Source of the DNA: Acheta domesticus
Lineage: Eukaryota > Arthropoda > Insecta > Orthoptera > Gryllidae
DNA: 64,000 nt
Assembly (NCBI GenBank): GCA_031308135.1
Contig: JAHLJT010004567.1
Location: 37,894,389 to 37,958,388 of the forward strand
Reading direction: 5' to 3'
In this document: one piece after another, positions 44,231 through 55,151 of the stretch
Position numbering within the stretch: the stretch's first letter is position 1
Layout of the letters: each line of letters begins with the position of its first letter
Notes under the pieces: model-generated
What the model saw: only the letters and a program-made list of their open reading frames with translations
Told to the model about the DNA's origin: nothing
Databases searched by the model: none
Position numbers and translations under genes: made by a program

Positions 44231-44823
44231 TGAAAGCGGCTGAATCCAACCAACGAAAATACGTAGCAAGAGTCGAAAATTCTCCCAACTTCGGGACTCG
44301 GAACTGTAGGACCTCCAGTTCAGGGTGCTTGTCTACTGGAAACGCTTCTCTGCGAGACCACTTTGTAAATTCCAAACCTACCAAACGTTGCGTGCCTCAC
44401 TTGCATATCAGTCGGTAAAGTATTGTGAGAAGCTTCTGGTCTAGAGGAAATGCTCCACAAGTTGTTAGCGGAAAGTGTGTTTAAGATTGAAAGAGGCGGC
44501 TTGCACAGGTGGAGTAAATACCTTCTTGGCTGTCCGGGAGACATCGCGCCGTAAGCACATATGCCAACAATTCGGCCGTCATCTGCGACTTTTATCTTTT
44601 CGGGTGAAATGCATTTCGCCCTGAGGAAGGTCGCGGCTTACGGTCGAAACCTTGTCATCTGTACCTAAAACGCGGTGTCCCCCCCATAAAACCAAATAGA
44701 TAATGTGTTTAAAAGTGTTCCTGAATTACAAACACCATGTGTCTGACCGTAATAGGTGTCTCAGGCATCAACTGATGACAGTGCAGTGCCTTTGAACGGG
44801 AGGTTCTAGGGTTCCACTCCCGA
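44231..44823. repeat. Unclassified repeat with hammerhead-like core and truncated pol III head
   Basis: A Penelope-like hammerhead motif sits at 44621-44656. Near 44800-44823, GGTTCCACTCC resembles a tRNA box B and could be a SINE head cut off by the Transib insertion. Nothing coding is supported. Confidence 0.35.
44621..44656 (+). ncRNA. Second hammerhead-ribozyme-like core
   Basis: CTGAGGA (44621-44627), one extra A, GGTCG (44629-44633) pairing with CGGTC (44641-44645, two wobble pairs), GAAAC (44646-44650), CTT, then GTC (44654-44656). AC/GT would form a 2-bp stem III around the CTT loop, the minimal type seen in Penelope-associated hammerheads. A perfect palindrome GAAATGCATTTC lies just upstream. 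Stem I is not evident. Confidence 0.45.
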
Positions 44824-44828
44824 CGGCG

Positions 44829-46793
44829 CACAGTGTGTAATTTTGGCCATCTACGGGGCAGAAAGTCAAATTTTCAACTTGACCAGAACGTGTAATTTGT
44901 TATTTATTCAGTAGAAGGATGTTGAGACCACATGGCAACAGTATAGATTTCACTAGAAATTCTTCGAGGTACAGGAAATGCTTATCTGAACATGTGTCAA
45001 CTCGTCCGTGGCGGCACTGGTTGATTCATTCATTTCAGTGCAGCGTTTTCGCTTGTCCTGTGCGTGTGTATGATGATATTCAAAGTCCCAGCTATTTCAA
45101 AAATTCAATCTGTATAGTTTTTTCTTTCCATTGGTACCAATGGTTTTTGAAATCCATTTTCCAACAACTTGTAAGGACCTCTTGAAAGGTACGTACTCTT
45201 TATCTTACAGGAAACACAATTCCAAAAATTAGTCAAGGGTTTTAGTTTAGAGAACCCTGGAGAACCACTTTGGGGTCAAATTAATATTCAAGCAGGCACT
45301 TTTGCGAAGCCAAACATTGAAAAAATATTGCGAATTGTTGCGAATGTATTAATTTTTCTATTTTTTACAAAATGTCGCATTCGTTTTCCTGGAGGACACT
45401 CTGCGAAATGTGGGTCACAAAACCTAAAAACGGAAAGGTACATGCTTTATTGATACATATTTTGCAAGAAATGAAAAATGCGAGAAATTCTGAGTGTGAT
45501 TTATAATGTGTAAAAATACAAAGTAAAGAAATTTTGCCTGACACTTAGTATTAAGTAGGAGAAAATAGGGAGGCATAAAAAACCTTTTCTTCATTTACTT
45601 TTTCATGGCTCGATGAGGAAATAACATGTGAAAATATTTCCAGCAATACACCAGAATCAACAGAAACATCCACTATTGTAATTGGCCGGCCAACAAAGAT
45701 TTTTGTTGGTTGTGCTCCGAGAACTAAAAGAGAGTGAGTTATACACCTTATACATTCAAGCAGCGAAGAGCTGAGTATGGCTGTAGGGATATAGTTAAGG
45801 AAAGAAGGGAAAAGGTATTCGACAGCAATAGTAATAGAAGTATCCACCACATAACCAAATAGGGAAACTGTTATTAAGAAGGCTCGAAGGTCCTTGTTTC
45901 AGAAATCAGAGCTATCACCGGAACAAGCGCCTAAATGGTACATATCTGTATGTCTAGTCGACGTGGTACATATCTGTAATGGTACATACCTGTCGCCCTT
46001 AATGCTACATATCTGTATGTCTAGTCGCCAGGACAAACTACTACGTCGGCAAGCAAAAGTATTAAATTATAAATTTTGCCCATCTTATTATAAAGTGAAA
46101 GAATCCAAAACGCTGTACACAAGGAGCTATGATTACAGAAATCTCAGCAGAAATACGTGTGCAGTCACTTATTGACCACACAATTCATGGATTATGTCAA
46201 ACACGAGAGGTGTCTGAGAAATTGAGATTGACAGAAAAATGCAATATTATCATAATCACGAAATGGGGCTTTGATGGTATGGAACAGAATCGATACAAAC
46301 AAAGGTTTTCACACCAACATTTCAGTGGTGAATTTTTTTTTAGTATTTCTGTTCCTTTGGAAATGCACTGCGATTCGACCAATTCGAAACACGTTATTTT
46401 AAAACAACTGTTCCATCTTCTGCTAAATACTGCAGTCAAATAACATTTGTATTTTCAAAAGACGTTCAGAATCGACACTAATACACAATATACTGAACAG
46501 ATAGCTTATTACTTCCGATCCGTATAAAGCTAGTTTACGGGTTCCTCCAAAACACAGAAAGAATAATATCAATGAATAAATGTTTTATTTGCTAGAAACT
46601 GATCAAACACCAGCAAGAATGATCAAGAATATTCTTCTGATACCATCAGAGAATCTAAATAAGTTCATAATTTCCATGTGTACAGTTTATGTTTCAACAT
46701 ATGATTCTTTACTTCTCTCGTATTATTTGTATATATTATCTAATGTGCGATTTCATTGTTTCTTATGGTAAAAATTGCAATATTGTGTCACAA

Positions 46794-46843
<50 letters not shown>

Positions 46844-47069
46844 TCACACACATAAGACTTCTCTATTGTTTGTTTTATAAAATCAACGTACAATTTTATC
46901 CTATTATAACGGATTTAAAATACTTAAAATGTAGTTCTAGTGAGTTGTATTGTATAAAATTTGTAATATTTTAGCTTTTTGAATAATTTAGTAAATTATA
47001 AAATGTTCAGTTCTTCAATTTTTGCTATTAGACTTTCTGCCCCGTAGATGGCCAAAATTACACACTGTG
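44829..47069 (+). mobile_element. Transib DNA transposon, copy 2, with RSS-like ends
   Basis: Ends are CACAGTGTGTAATTTTGGCC at 44829 and the exact inverse ending at 47069. The identity continues inward through ATCTACGGGGCAGAAAGTC, about 39 bp in all. The element is flanked by perfect CGGCG repeats (44824-44828 and 47070-47074), the 5-bp GC-rich duplication typical of Transib. The first seven bases are the V(D)J recombination-signal heptamer. A broken transposase lies on the plus strand. A (TA)n tract is at 46797-46842. Confidence 0.92.
45600..46510 (+). pseudogene. Transib transposase (RAG1-related), broken
   Basis: Plus-strand remains in order: GRPTKIFVGCAPRTKRE, SSSEELSMAV, FQKSELSPEQAPK, PSYYKVKESKTL, then an open stretch (46129-46443) with ISAEIRVQSLIDHTIHGL and ITKWGFDGMEQNRYKQRFSH. 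After a frameshift comes TTVPSSAKYCSQITFVFSKD, which matches the NPRPSSTRxCRPI block of Transib proteins. The Asp of KWGFDG (46273-46275) corresponds to the first catalytic Asp shared with RAG1. Stops after KRE and after AVGI, and loss of everything distal to the PSS block (including the other acidic residues), make it inactive. The family is the source of the vertebrate RAG1 recombinase core. Confidence 0.85.
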
Positions 47070-47079
47070 CGGCGGCAGG

Positions 47080-47540
47080 ATTTTCGGCACTAGCTGGTCG
47101 GTTAGGTCGAGTTCAGTCGCTTTTCGGAGGAGAATTCTAGCGGTTGACTGCTTTGATTGGTAGTTTTCCGTGTTTCTTCCGATCAGCAACAGGCGAATGT
47201 CGGAGCAGTACCCTAACAAACGGGCCACGTACCGTGCGCGTTATTTCCTTCCTTTCCTTGTCTTATTTTCTTCCCTTATTTACACACACTTTCAAGCACT
47301 ACTCCACCACCCGTTCCGGGAGACCGGTCGGGGGCTTAGAGCTTGTCGCGTCTGGGGCGGTGCCCTGCTGATGCAAGATACCTGGTAACGGAAATCCCCG
47401 CTGGCCGACGCTAAATCGGCGCCGGATCTCACCATCCAGCGGGAGAAGGCCACTTCCCGAGGGAAAACATGAACTACACTTAGGGGACCAATCACCTTTG
47501 CAGTTGACGCACTCGGAATTACTAACCAATCAATCAATCC
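47080..47540 (+). repeat. Interspersed repeat, inverted partner of 43600-44230
   Basis: It shares the CAACAGGCG and AACAAACGGGCCAC region and a downstream GATACCTGGTAACGG (partner: AATACCTGGTAGGGG). Short open frames arise from the repeat. Class unknown. Confidence 0.6.
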
Positions 47541-50500
47541 ATGTGTGATTTATGTCAGAGGCTGTCAATTGCTGATCTGCGTGTGAGACCGTGTCAGCGT
47601 AGCCGTTCGAGTCCAGAAGATGCCCATCGCTCGTGCTCTTTGTCGGCTGCGATGAAAACTATATTCCAGATTCACTGGGCTCTTAAGGCCAATTATGCGC
47701 TACTCAAAATTGTTTGTTCTTGAACACTAAAACAAGCAGTATTTTGTGATATTTTTGTCTTGATTGCAACTTCTTTGCATTCTACATTTTTATAGACGTA
47801 ATAAGAACTCTAAAAATTCAAGAAAAGTTTGAAGTTCATTTAAATATTTTCAAAGAAAAGATTATGAAGTTAAATGTAAATAATTTGTGAACTGTCATTG
47901 CTTATTTACGGAATAGAGAACTTTGTGTTCCGGTAGCAAAAAACATAGCCACTGAATAATTAAATGATTTTTTTAATCTATGCCTAAGGTAAAGAATTTG
48001 CTGATCCTCTGAGAGACAAAGTTCCTATTTTCAGAAATGTTGATTTCTGGTTGTGTTAAACAAATTGTACTTCAACTTGACATTCAAATGTCATAATGCT
48101 TTTGTAACAATACAAGAAATAAGGGTAGAGCTTCCAGAAATAGGGTTTGAGAAGAATCTGAATATCATCCCTGCCATCCGATTCTTACATTAATGTGTGT
48201 TTTAACCCCTACAATTTACCAGGATAATTCATGAAATAACTGATGTATAAGAGTCATAGCTTAGATGTGTGGTGAAATTTAAAAACATGTTGTAAATAAC
48301 TTGTCATAACTTGTAAAGATAAAAAAGGATCTCGGATAAATCGTCCTTAACATAAGACTGGGAATATTGATGAGCGGTTTACACTTCCAAAATAAGCATT
48401 ACACTTTCTTCACTAATTCATCTGTAATCTAGAGAGTTCCGCAAATTTCCTTTAAAACACTGATGTAAGCTGCAGTTATTTTTCAACTTGTGATTTGATA
48501 GAAGGCAGTCGAATACAGTCGAATAGGTAGTCTTTTAACACATTTAAAAAATTACAATAGAATAATGTAAATATAGTTATAATTTTAACATTGAATACGT
48601 TACTTCAGATGCTGATAATAGCTATACGTAGACGTAGGAATTTATTCAAGTGTTAATCATGTAGGTGATTTGTATTTTTAATTCTGTTAATTACCTAGGC
48701 TTAAGTCTCCCAATGGGTGCTATGCGAGGAAAGCTACGCCGAACTATCTCGTTTTCCTCCCGTTGCCAAGTGCACCTCATTGCAGCTATTCTCTAGTGGT
48801 CTTATTTTAATCGCCTCGTTCAATACACAGATTCCAAGTATCCAGAGTACAAGTATAATAGAGCTTAGTGGTGAAGTCGTTCGTCTATTATTATCTCAAT
48901 AGGACTGGGCTTTACTAGAAATGTTTGCAAATTGTTAATTACGGGGAAGGGGAGGGACGGAAATTATAAATTCCTTTTGATGTAACATTGCAGACACTCA
49001 GGAAAGGTGTTTTTAGAGAGAGAGAGAGAAATGTTTGGTGACATCTGTCAATGCGAGTACTGGCGACTAGATAAATCCGCGGATATTCTCATAATGAAAC
49101 TGAAGAAAGATAATTACAAATAGTGGTGGATCGTATGTGATAAGAAGCTCTCTAGGTTTTTTGTGTGAAGAGAAACTTGATATGTTCTAGTTTTGCGTTT
49201 AAAATTATCTTCCAAGTGAAATTTGTTTATATCATTAATTGCTATTTTAAATCTTGAGAAACTTGTTCATGTAATTTCGATTTCTTAAGTGACAACCAAA
49301 GGTTTACTTTTTTACTTGTCTGTCATGTTTCTATTTCTTCAGGGCGTGTACGCTTATTCCCAATCGGTGATCAAGCAAAGCCCTAATGAACACTTATTAT
49401 AGCTCGTGAAACATATAAACGTAACTTAGGCATGTTTAAAATCTGTAAGCCAGTATGTTAGAAATTGACGAGATTAATTATTTTCTATTGTATCGCTTTA
49501 CAACTAATTCACGTTTCAAAACTCTTATTTTGGATGGGAGAAATCATTTTATTACTTCATGGAAGTATTTTTTTTCTTCAATTAGATTAAGAATGTGAAT
49601 TCATTACCTTCTTTGGAAATTTTTTTATTGCGCTTTATATTGTATGCTCTGGGAAAATATTTATTTTTATATACATGTTGCTTTAAATGTATTGCGTATT
49701 TAAGTGAATGGCTTTTAGTGAATAACCTTATACAATTGTTTTATCTCGAAAAATGCATTTCTTTTCTCAGTTGTGCAAAACTAAAATTACATAACTATTA
49801 AATTACATGTATAAATAGCAATTAACGTATGTTGGTTGCGTTTTATTAAAATTACTACTGATGCCAAGAGTTATGTCTTTTTATACTGTGATAGGATAGC
49901 ATCATGAATTCTTTGACGTAGCGGTGTGTACTGACAATTTTTCTCTTTTACTGTGTATATTGTATATTCATTCATCGCAAGATACGTAAACCTTATGCCT
50001 TCTTCGACCCAGAAATTCACAATTTTTTAAGTTCATACGATTATGAATCATTTGTAAGAAGTAGAAATAGTTAATTAAATTCTGTGCAATTTATTATTAC
50101 TAATTTATTACTAACAGTCCTCGTGCTTACGAAATTCAGCAATATAAAACCGATCACCTTTTCCAGCCAATACTTTTCCTCCAGTATTGTTGCCTTCTCC
50201 AAATTTAAATAGTGTAATGTTCAATCGTACATTCAATTGTATATTAATAATAATGAATAGTAAATCACAACTACAATTATGATGTGTTGTCTTATATTAC
50301 CTATTGCTAACACAAAATTTATAAAAATTTTTTTACTGAATCTTTAAATTTGTAAAGTCTTGAACTAAAAAGACTGTTCATTTGTAAATTGAGTAGAGAA
50401 TTGTGAGAATGATTTGTTAAAAACTTGGATGCAAGTGAAATTTTTTCTTTCTCTATAAAAAGAAGGAATTTCAATTAAATTAATTTATTATCGAACAACG

Positions 50501-53154
50501 TAAATTTGAAATAACAATAATTAATTTGTATGATTTTCATGATCACTAAAGTAATTGAAAATGCGTGAACGTTGATTTATTTAAAAAATAACAATTATTG
50601 TAATCATTGGGTTATTTAGATGCAATAAAGCTATTTTAATGTTAATGGATCTCATTCTGATGGACACCTATTTCCTATTAAATATTTACCTTATTTTCAG
50701 CATGTAAACTTTAGGATCATAGTAGGTGGATAATAGAAAGTTAGGTATTTAGTTAGCTTCAAAATGTTTCGGAAGTGTTCAATTGAACAAACAAAAATGT
50801 AAGGTGACTATAATTTTGTTCCTAGGAGCTTTCTTCATTGATAAGTGACATAATTTACCCCTACATGAGAGTTGCAAATTATGTTATAGAACTGGGCTTA
50901 ATGGCATTAAATGCTGGATTAGAGTTTGTTAAGTATTGTAGTTTAAATAGTTATTCATTTCCTGTAAGATTTATACATTTTTTATTTATCATTTAATTTT
51001 TCCATTTACATGTCAATATTAAATGCCATTATTAACACACTTAAATTTCAACTGATTTCAATAATTTCTATTCATTTTGAATTACTCCCAAAACACGTTG
51101 AAGCTAAACATTAAGAACCATTTTCTTTGTAAAAACACCAGCATTTTTTGAACAATACTTTATTTTGCGTAATGGAAACATTTGTAAAACATGCATGTAT
51201 ATAACAATTTCACATTTATATGCGAATTAAAGTCTAAAATAAATTAATCTAAAATTTAGATTTTTTTTGTTCACACCCAAAGGGGTATATAACAATCCAA
51301 AAAGTGAACGCTATCTCAAATATTAAGTTTGTTCAGTGTAAGAAGTAGGCCAAAGACAATGAAAAAAGTTGGAAGACGACACGTAAATTCTACAAAATAA
51401 TAAGAAGGGTTGAAACAAAAGATCCAAATAAATGCAGAAAAATTGAAATAGAAATAGGCCAACCTTACAAGAACAAACAATATCTGAGAGTCGTAAAAGT
51501 AATAGAGCTCCAGTTCCGTAGAAAATAACAACTAACATAGTTTGCAACTCTTTAACATGGAAATGTTCTTCTAGTATTTGAGAATATACTAAAGTTAATG
51601 TTACAGGACGATCACAGAGGTGTCTTTTGTTGAAGTCTTTTGGGACATCACATGACAAAAAATTCGAGAGCAAAAATCTCGGAGATCTTTCATTAAAAAT
51701 TAGAAATAACCAATACTTCGCTTATGCCTACAGACATATCACATTTGATTTTTAAAAAAACAATTAAACTAAACGTTGCTTGCCCAGTAAAAAAATGCTT
51801 TCTCAGTACTTCTAGAAGCTCTGGATACGAAAGTACAAAAATCTTATGCATGAAGAGGCAAAAGTAGAAAAGATATACTACCCTGTTGCTACTTGGAAAC
51901 ATCCTGAACTAATCCTGAGTCAAAAATGTGGAGTATTTGGCACATAGCATAAAAATATTCTGGAGCTTCGGATATCTTGTATGGACAACAATCCTATATT
52001 CGTCTACGACTACAAGCTTCTAAACTAGAAGTCTCGCTCGTTAAAAGAGCACGAATACGGAATTATTGGATCCATGAGAGGACCTTGAGCAAAGTATTCA
52101 GGAAAAAAATAGTTGGAGGTAGCGGAATATACAGCAATTCAAGCACATAAAAAGTAATTCGGGATTTCGGGTTCAGTACTCTGCACTAACCGGCCGCCCC
52201 CAGCCGCACCCTCTCGCAGTGGTTGTGGTTTGAATTTCTTCGAAGGAAAACAATATAACGGAATATACTATTATTAGCAAAGGCAATTATAAATTTCCCC
52301 CGTCAGCTGCTTCAATGTCATAATTATAAGCTGTTGTTAATCATTTTCGTCTTTGAGTGAAATTTGATTTTAGAGTAATAAAATGAAATTGTTTCACTTT
52401 GCATTAAAGCTGTTCGATGCAATCATTGTAGCCAAAATCGACGTGATCCGTCACATCGGTATGTGCACGATGTAGCGGTGAAAAAATAGCCTTATTACAA
52501 GAAGATAAAACTTATAAATTCGTTTGGCAATCTAGTGACTGCTGTCTTTTTATAATTTGGAAACTATTTCGAAATTCTTTTTCGTTTTAACCCACCATTG
52601 CGCCAGCGCAAGATTAAATTAGACTAAAAGAATTACGATATAGCTGCCAAATTTCACATATAACTTTGGAATGTAATTTGAAAATGTATAAAGGGCAAAT
52701 AAAGTAAATAATTAAGAAGCAAGAAGTTAAATATATATTATTTGAAATAAACATGATTAGCAAGATTAATAGAAGAAATACTAATTTTAATTGAGAATGA
52801 AATTCAACTAGTCTAATTCAAGATTATCGTCGATTTTTTGGCACATTGATGAAATTATTTATGCAATTATGAATTATTTACTGACGCTTTGTGACCAACT
52901 TTTCTCAGTTATAATTTTTTACTTTATATTTATATGATCATGATTTTTTATCAATATTATCCCAAGATGAATTGAATGAATGACTTAAATTTTTCCCAAG
53001 ATGAATTTGGAAAAAAGTAATGAATATGGAAAACAATTTTATTTTATACATTTCATGTCTATAATGTTGATCATGGAAATAATAATTTCTTTTTGAATTT
53101 CCTGGTGAATTTGGAAAATATTTACGTACTTTTATAGGACTGTCATTGCGGTAA
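47541..53154. other. Long AT-rich stretch, no gene seen
   Basis: About 5.6 kb without recognisable coding, RNA or mobile element sequence. Minus-strand frames at 51316-51673 and 51693-51902 are hydrophobic, Phe/Leu-rich translations of A-rich DNA and not credible genes. A short GC-rich patch (about 52185-52225) stands out. It may be intron of the minus-strand gene if the 43-kb and 53-kb exons belong together. Confidence 0.5.
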
Positions 53155-53660
53155 TTTGAACACGCTTCTCTTAAGCTGAGGGAAAATAGAATTCCTGAAT
53201 TTGCAACGTAAGAAAATAAGTTTCTGTAATAAATCTGACAGTTGTAATATTGAAGTCTATAAATCCCATTAACATAAATTCTCTCTGGAATTTGGAGTGA
53301 CTTGGGAGGGCGTCATTCGCCACGCTTCTCTTCAGCTGAGAGAAGAATAAACTTCCTGAATTTGCAACGTAGCAAAATAACTTTTTGTAATAAATTTAGC
53401 AGTAGTAATATTTAATTCTCTAAATCTCATTAACATAAATTCCCCCTCGAATCCGGATACGAATTTAGAGTGACTTGGGAAGGCGTCATTGGTCTAATTT
53501 GTTCACGATTCTCTTAAGCTGAAGGAAACATACTTTTCCAGAGTGTACAGCGTTGCAAAATAACTTTCTGTAATAAATCCCATTGACATAAATTCCCTTT
53601 CGAATCCGGATGAATCCGTAGATGAATTTAGAATGGCTCGGGAGGGCGCCATTGCGTGAA
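53155..53660. repeat. Three tandem copies of a unit of about 170-180 bp
   Basis: Each copy runs from CTTCTCTTAAGCTGAGGGAA through TGAATTTGCAACGTA, AAAATAACTTTCTGTAATAAAT and CATTAACATAAATTCCC to GACTTGGGAGGGCGTCATT. The copies begin at about 53155, 53325 and 53508. The last runs to about 110 bp from the stop codon of the exon at 53774, so in the gene's direction the array begins inside its 3' UTR. Confidence 0.85.
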
Positions 53661-53773
53661 TTTGGGCACGAATCGCTTGGCGGCGCGCGCGAAGCGTCGC
53701 CGCAGCAGGCGGGCGGGCGGGCGGGCGCGCGGAGGGGCAGCTGCGGGGGCGGGGCCTTGACGGGCGAGCGCGC

Positions 53774-54061
53774 CTAGAAGTTGAGCTCTAGCCGCTTGAC
53801 CTCCTCCAGCGCCTTGGCGGCGGCGGAGGAGGCGGAGAGCAGGCTCTCGCTGGACGAGATGCTGCTGCTGCTGCTCACCGACTCCATCACGCTGGACGAG
53901 CTGAAGGAGCTCTGCTGCACCACCGTGGAGCTCTGCACCACCGAGCGGCTGCTCGCGTCCACGCGCGTGTTCTGGCTGGCGCGCACCTCGTGCGAGCTCT
54001 CGCTCTGCACCTCCGAGCTGCTCTTCTCGTGCACCAGCCGCCCCGCCACTTCCTTCGTCAC
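53774..54061 (-). CDS. Terminal exon of an unidentified Ser-rich protein
   Basis: On the minus strand an acceptor (CTGTCGCAG before 54061) opens a phase-0 frame of 95 codons plus TAG. The peptide starts VTKEVAGRLVHEKSSSEVQ, contains ASQNTRVDASSRSVVQSST and a Ser-rich run with many Val and Gln, then LSASSAAAKALEEVKRLELNF. GC content and codon bias are far above the surroundings. The overlapping long frames on the other strand and in another minus frame are shadows of its biased composition. Phase and style fit joining to the exon at 55022-55151. I cannot name the family; Ser-rich tails of this type occur in muscle and cytoskeletal proteins, which is only a hint. Confidence 0.6.
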   Translation of the reverse strand: MTKEVAGRLVHEKSSSEVQSESSHEVRASQNTRVDASSRSVVQSSTVVQQSSFSSSSVMESVSSSSSISSSESLLSASSAAAKALEEVKRLELNF

Positions 54062-54309
54062 CTGCGACAGCCGTCACGCGGGGTTGGGGGGGGCGGGAGG
54101 CAATCAGACGGGGGAGCTACTGCGCACCGCATCCGACTTCAGCCAATGAGCTGCGGGCACCAGTTTGCGTCACAATATTAGCGGGAATTTTAAATACAGC
54201 CACAAACTAAAATTATCACCTTCTTACAAGTCATTGAAACAGATACATGAAGCATTTTTTTAAAAAACGTCATGTGTCTTGTACACCGTCGTGTTATTTT
54301 TGTTTGGTA

Positions 54310-54490
54310 ACCGTTGAAAATTGGCACATTAAGCCGTTTTCGAAATGTTTCTCAATACTTCTCGCGCCATGCAACATGGCGGTGTCTGGTCTGGCTTTTC
54401 AAACGAAGTGCCCGTACTGTAGTCACATGGTTCGTGACGCAATCTGGTGCTGTGCAGAACGAGTAAATATCGGTGCGCCGGTGTAGCTCA
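54310..54490 (+). repeat. Interspersed repeat, second copy of 8465-8660
   Basis: It shares CTTTTCAAACGAAGTGCCC and GTTCGTGACGC with the copy near 8.5 kb. It lies in the intron between the two Ser-rich exons. Confidence 0.65.
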
Positions 54491-55021
54491 CCCATCTCTT
54501 TCCACTATGTGTTGAGACGGGAGACGTCGTGCGAGCGTATGTAATGCTGCCAATGTTCGCGACGTTTCCACTGATAGGTTACGTTCAGTTAATCACGAAA
54601 TGATCGGTTAGGACTGACAGAGGTCTGACAAGGGTGAGGACTCGACGAGGGCTGACTTGGCAGTGTATGATGGGTCTCATGCAAAGTGAGGGAGATTGTG
54701 TCGGGGCCGAGTGAAGGAGCGACAGCAGTTAGATATGACAGAGTCTCTCCAACTTTGCATTATTTCGAAACATTGACAACATTACTTACGACGCGACACT
54801 TGTTTACATTTCAATCGCGAAACCTTATTAATAAATAATGGTTAAATTATTCATTAATTAAGAACGTGCAATTTTACTAGAATGAATGAATTACAATATA
54901 TTGAAAAACATTCGGTATCAAAACACATGCATTAAAGAAGGTGTGGTGAAGAGTAGATAAGGTAATAAGAAGGTGTGATGAAGAGTAGATAAGGTAATGG
55001 GAAAATATGGTTGCGCGTTAC
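54491..55021. other. Intron sequence with a 32-bp duplication
   Basis: AAGAAGGTGTGATGAAGAG with GTAGATAAGGTAAT occurs twice in tandem at about 54935-54999, next to the donor site. Otherwise no feature is seen. Confidence 0.5.
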
Positions 55022-55151
55022 CTCTGAGGAGGAAGCCTCGTGGCTGGAGGACTCCTCCCGCGAAATGACTCCTCCAGCAGGGGTCACCTCCATCGCGCTG
55101 CGCGTGTCCTGGCTGGCGGCGCCGCCTTGCGGACTGTCGCTGCTACGGGCC
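55022..55151 (-). CDS. Internal exon of the same unidentified Ser-rich gene
   Basis: On the minus strand a 130-bp segment lies between an acceptor (GCGTGTTGCAG before 55151) and a donor (GTAACG after 55022). It enters one base into a codon and leaves in phase 0, matching the entry phase of the exon at 54061. The peptide reads ARSSDSPQGGAASQDTRSAM, then EVTPAGGVISREESSSHEA and SSSE. ASQDTR here echoes ASQNTR in the next exon, suggesting the exons are related repeats. Intron length between them would be 960 bp. It could be part of a larger protein whose 5' exons lie beyond the window. Splice sites were chosen by eye. Confidence 0.5.

Noticed and set aside
45551..45850. 99-residue minus-strand frame inside Transib copy 2
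   Set aside because: The opposite strand reads as Transib transposase (GRPTKIF, SSSEEL), so this is its shadow.
51316..51902. Phe/Leu-rich minus-strand frames resembling membrane proteins
   Set aside because: Hydrophobicity arises from A-rich plus-strand DNA. There is no conserved motif, splice support or neighbouring gene.
53628..54181. Overlapping 149-, 122- and 63-residue frames on both strands around the Ser-rich exon
   Set aside because: GC-rich sequence keeps several frames open; only the minus-strand frame with a proper splice acceptor and a sensible Ser-rich product was kept.
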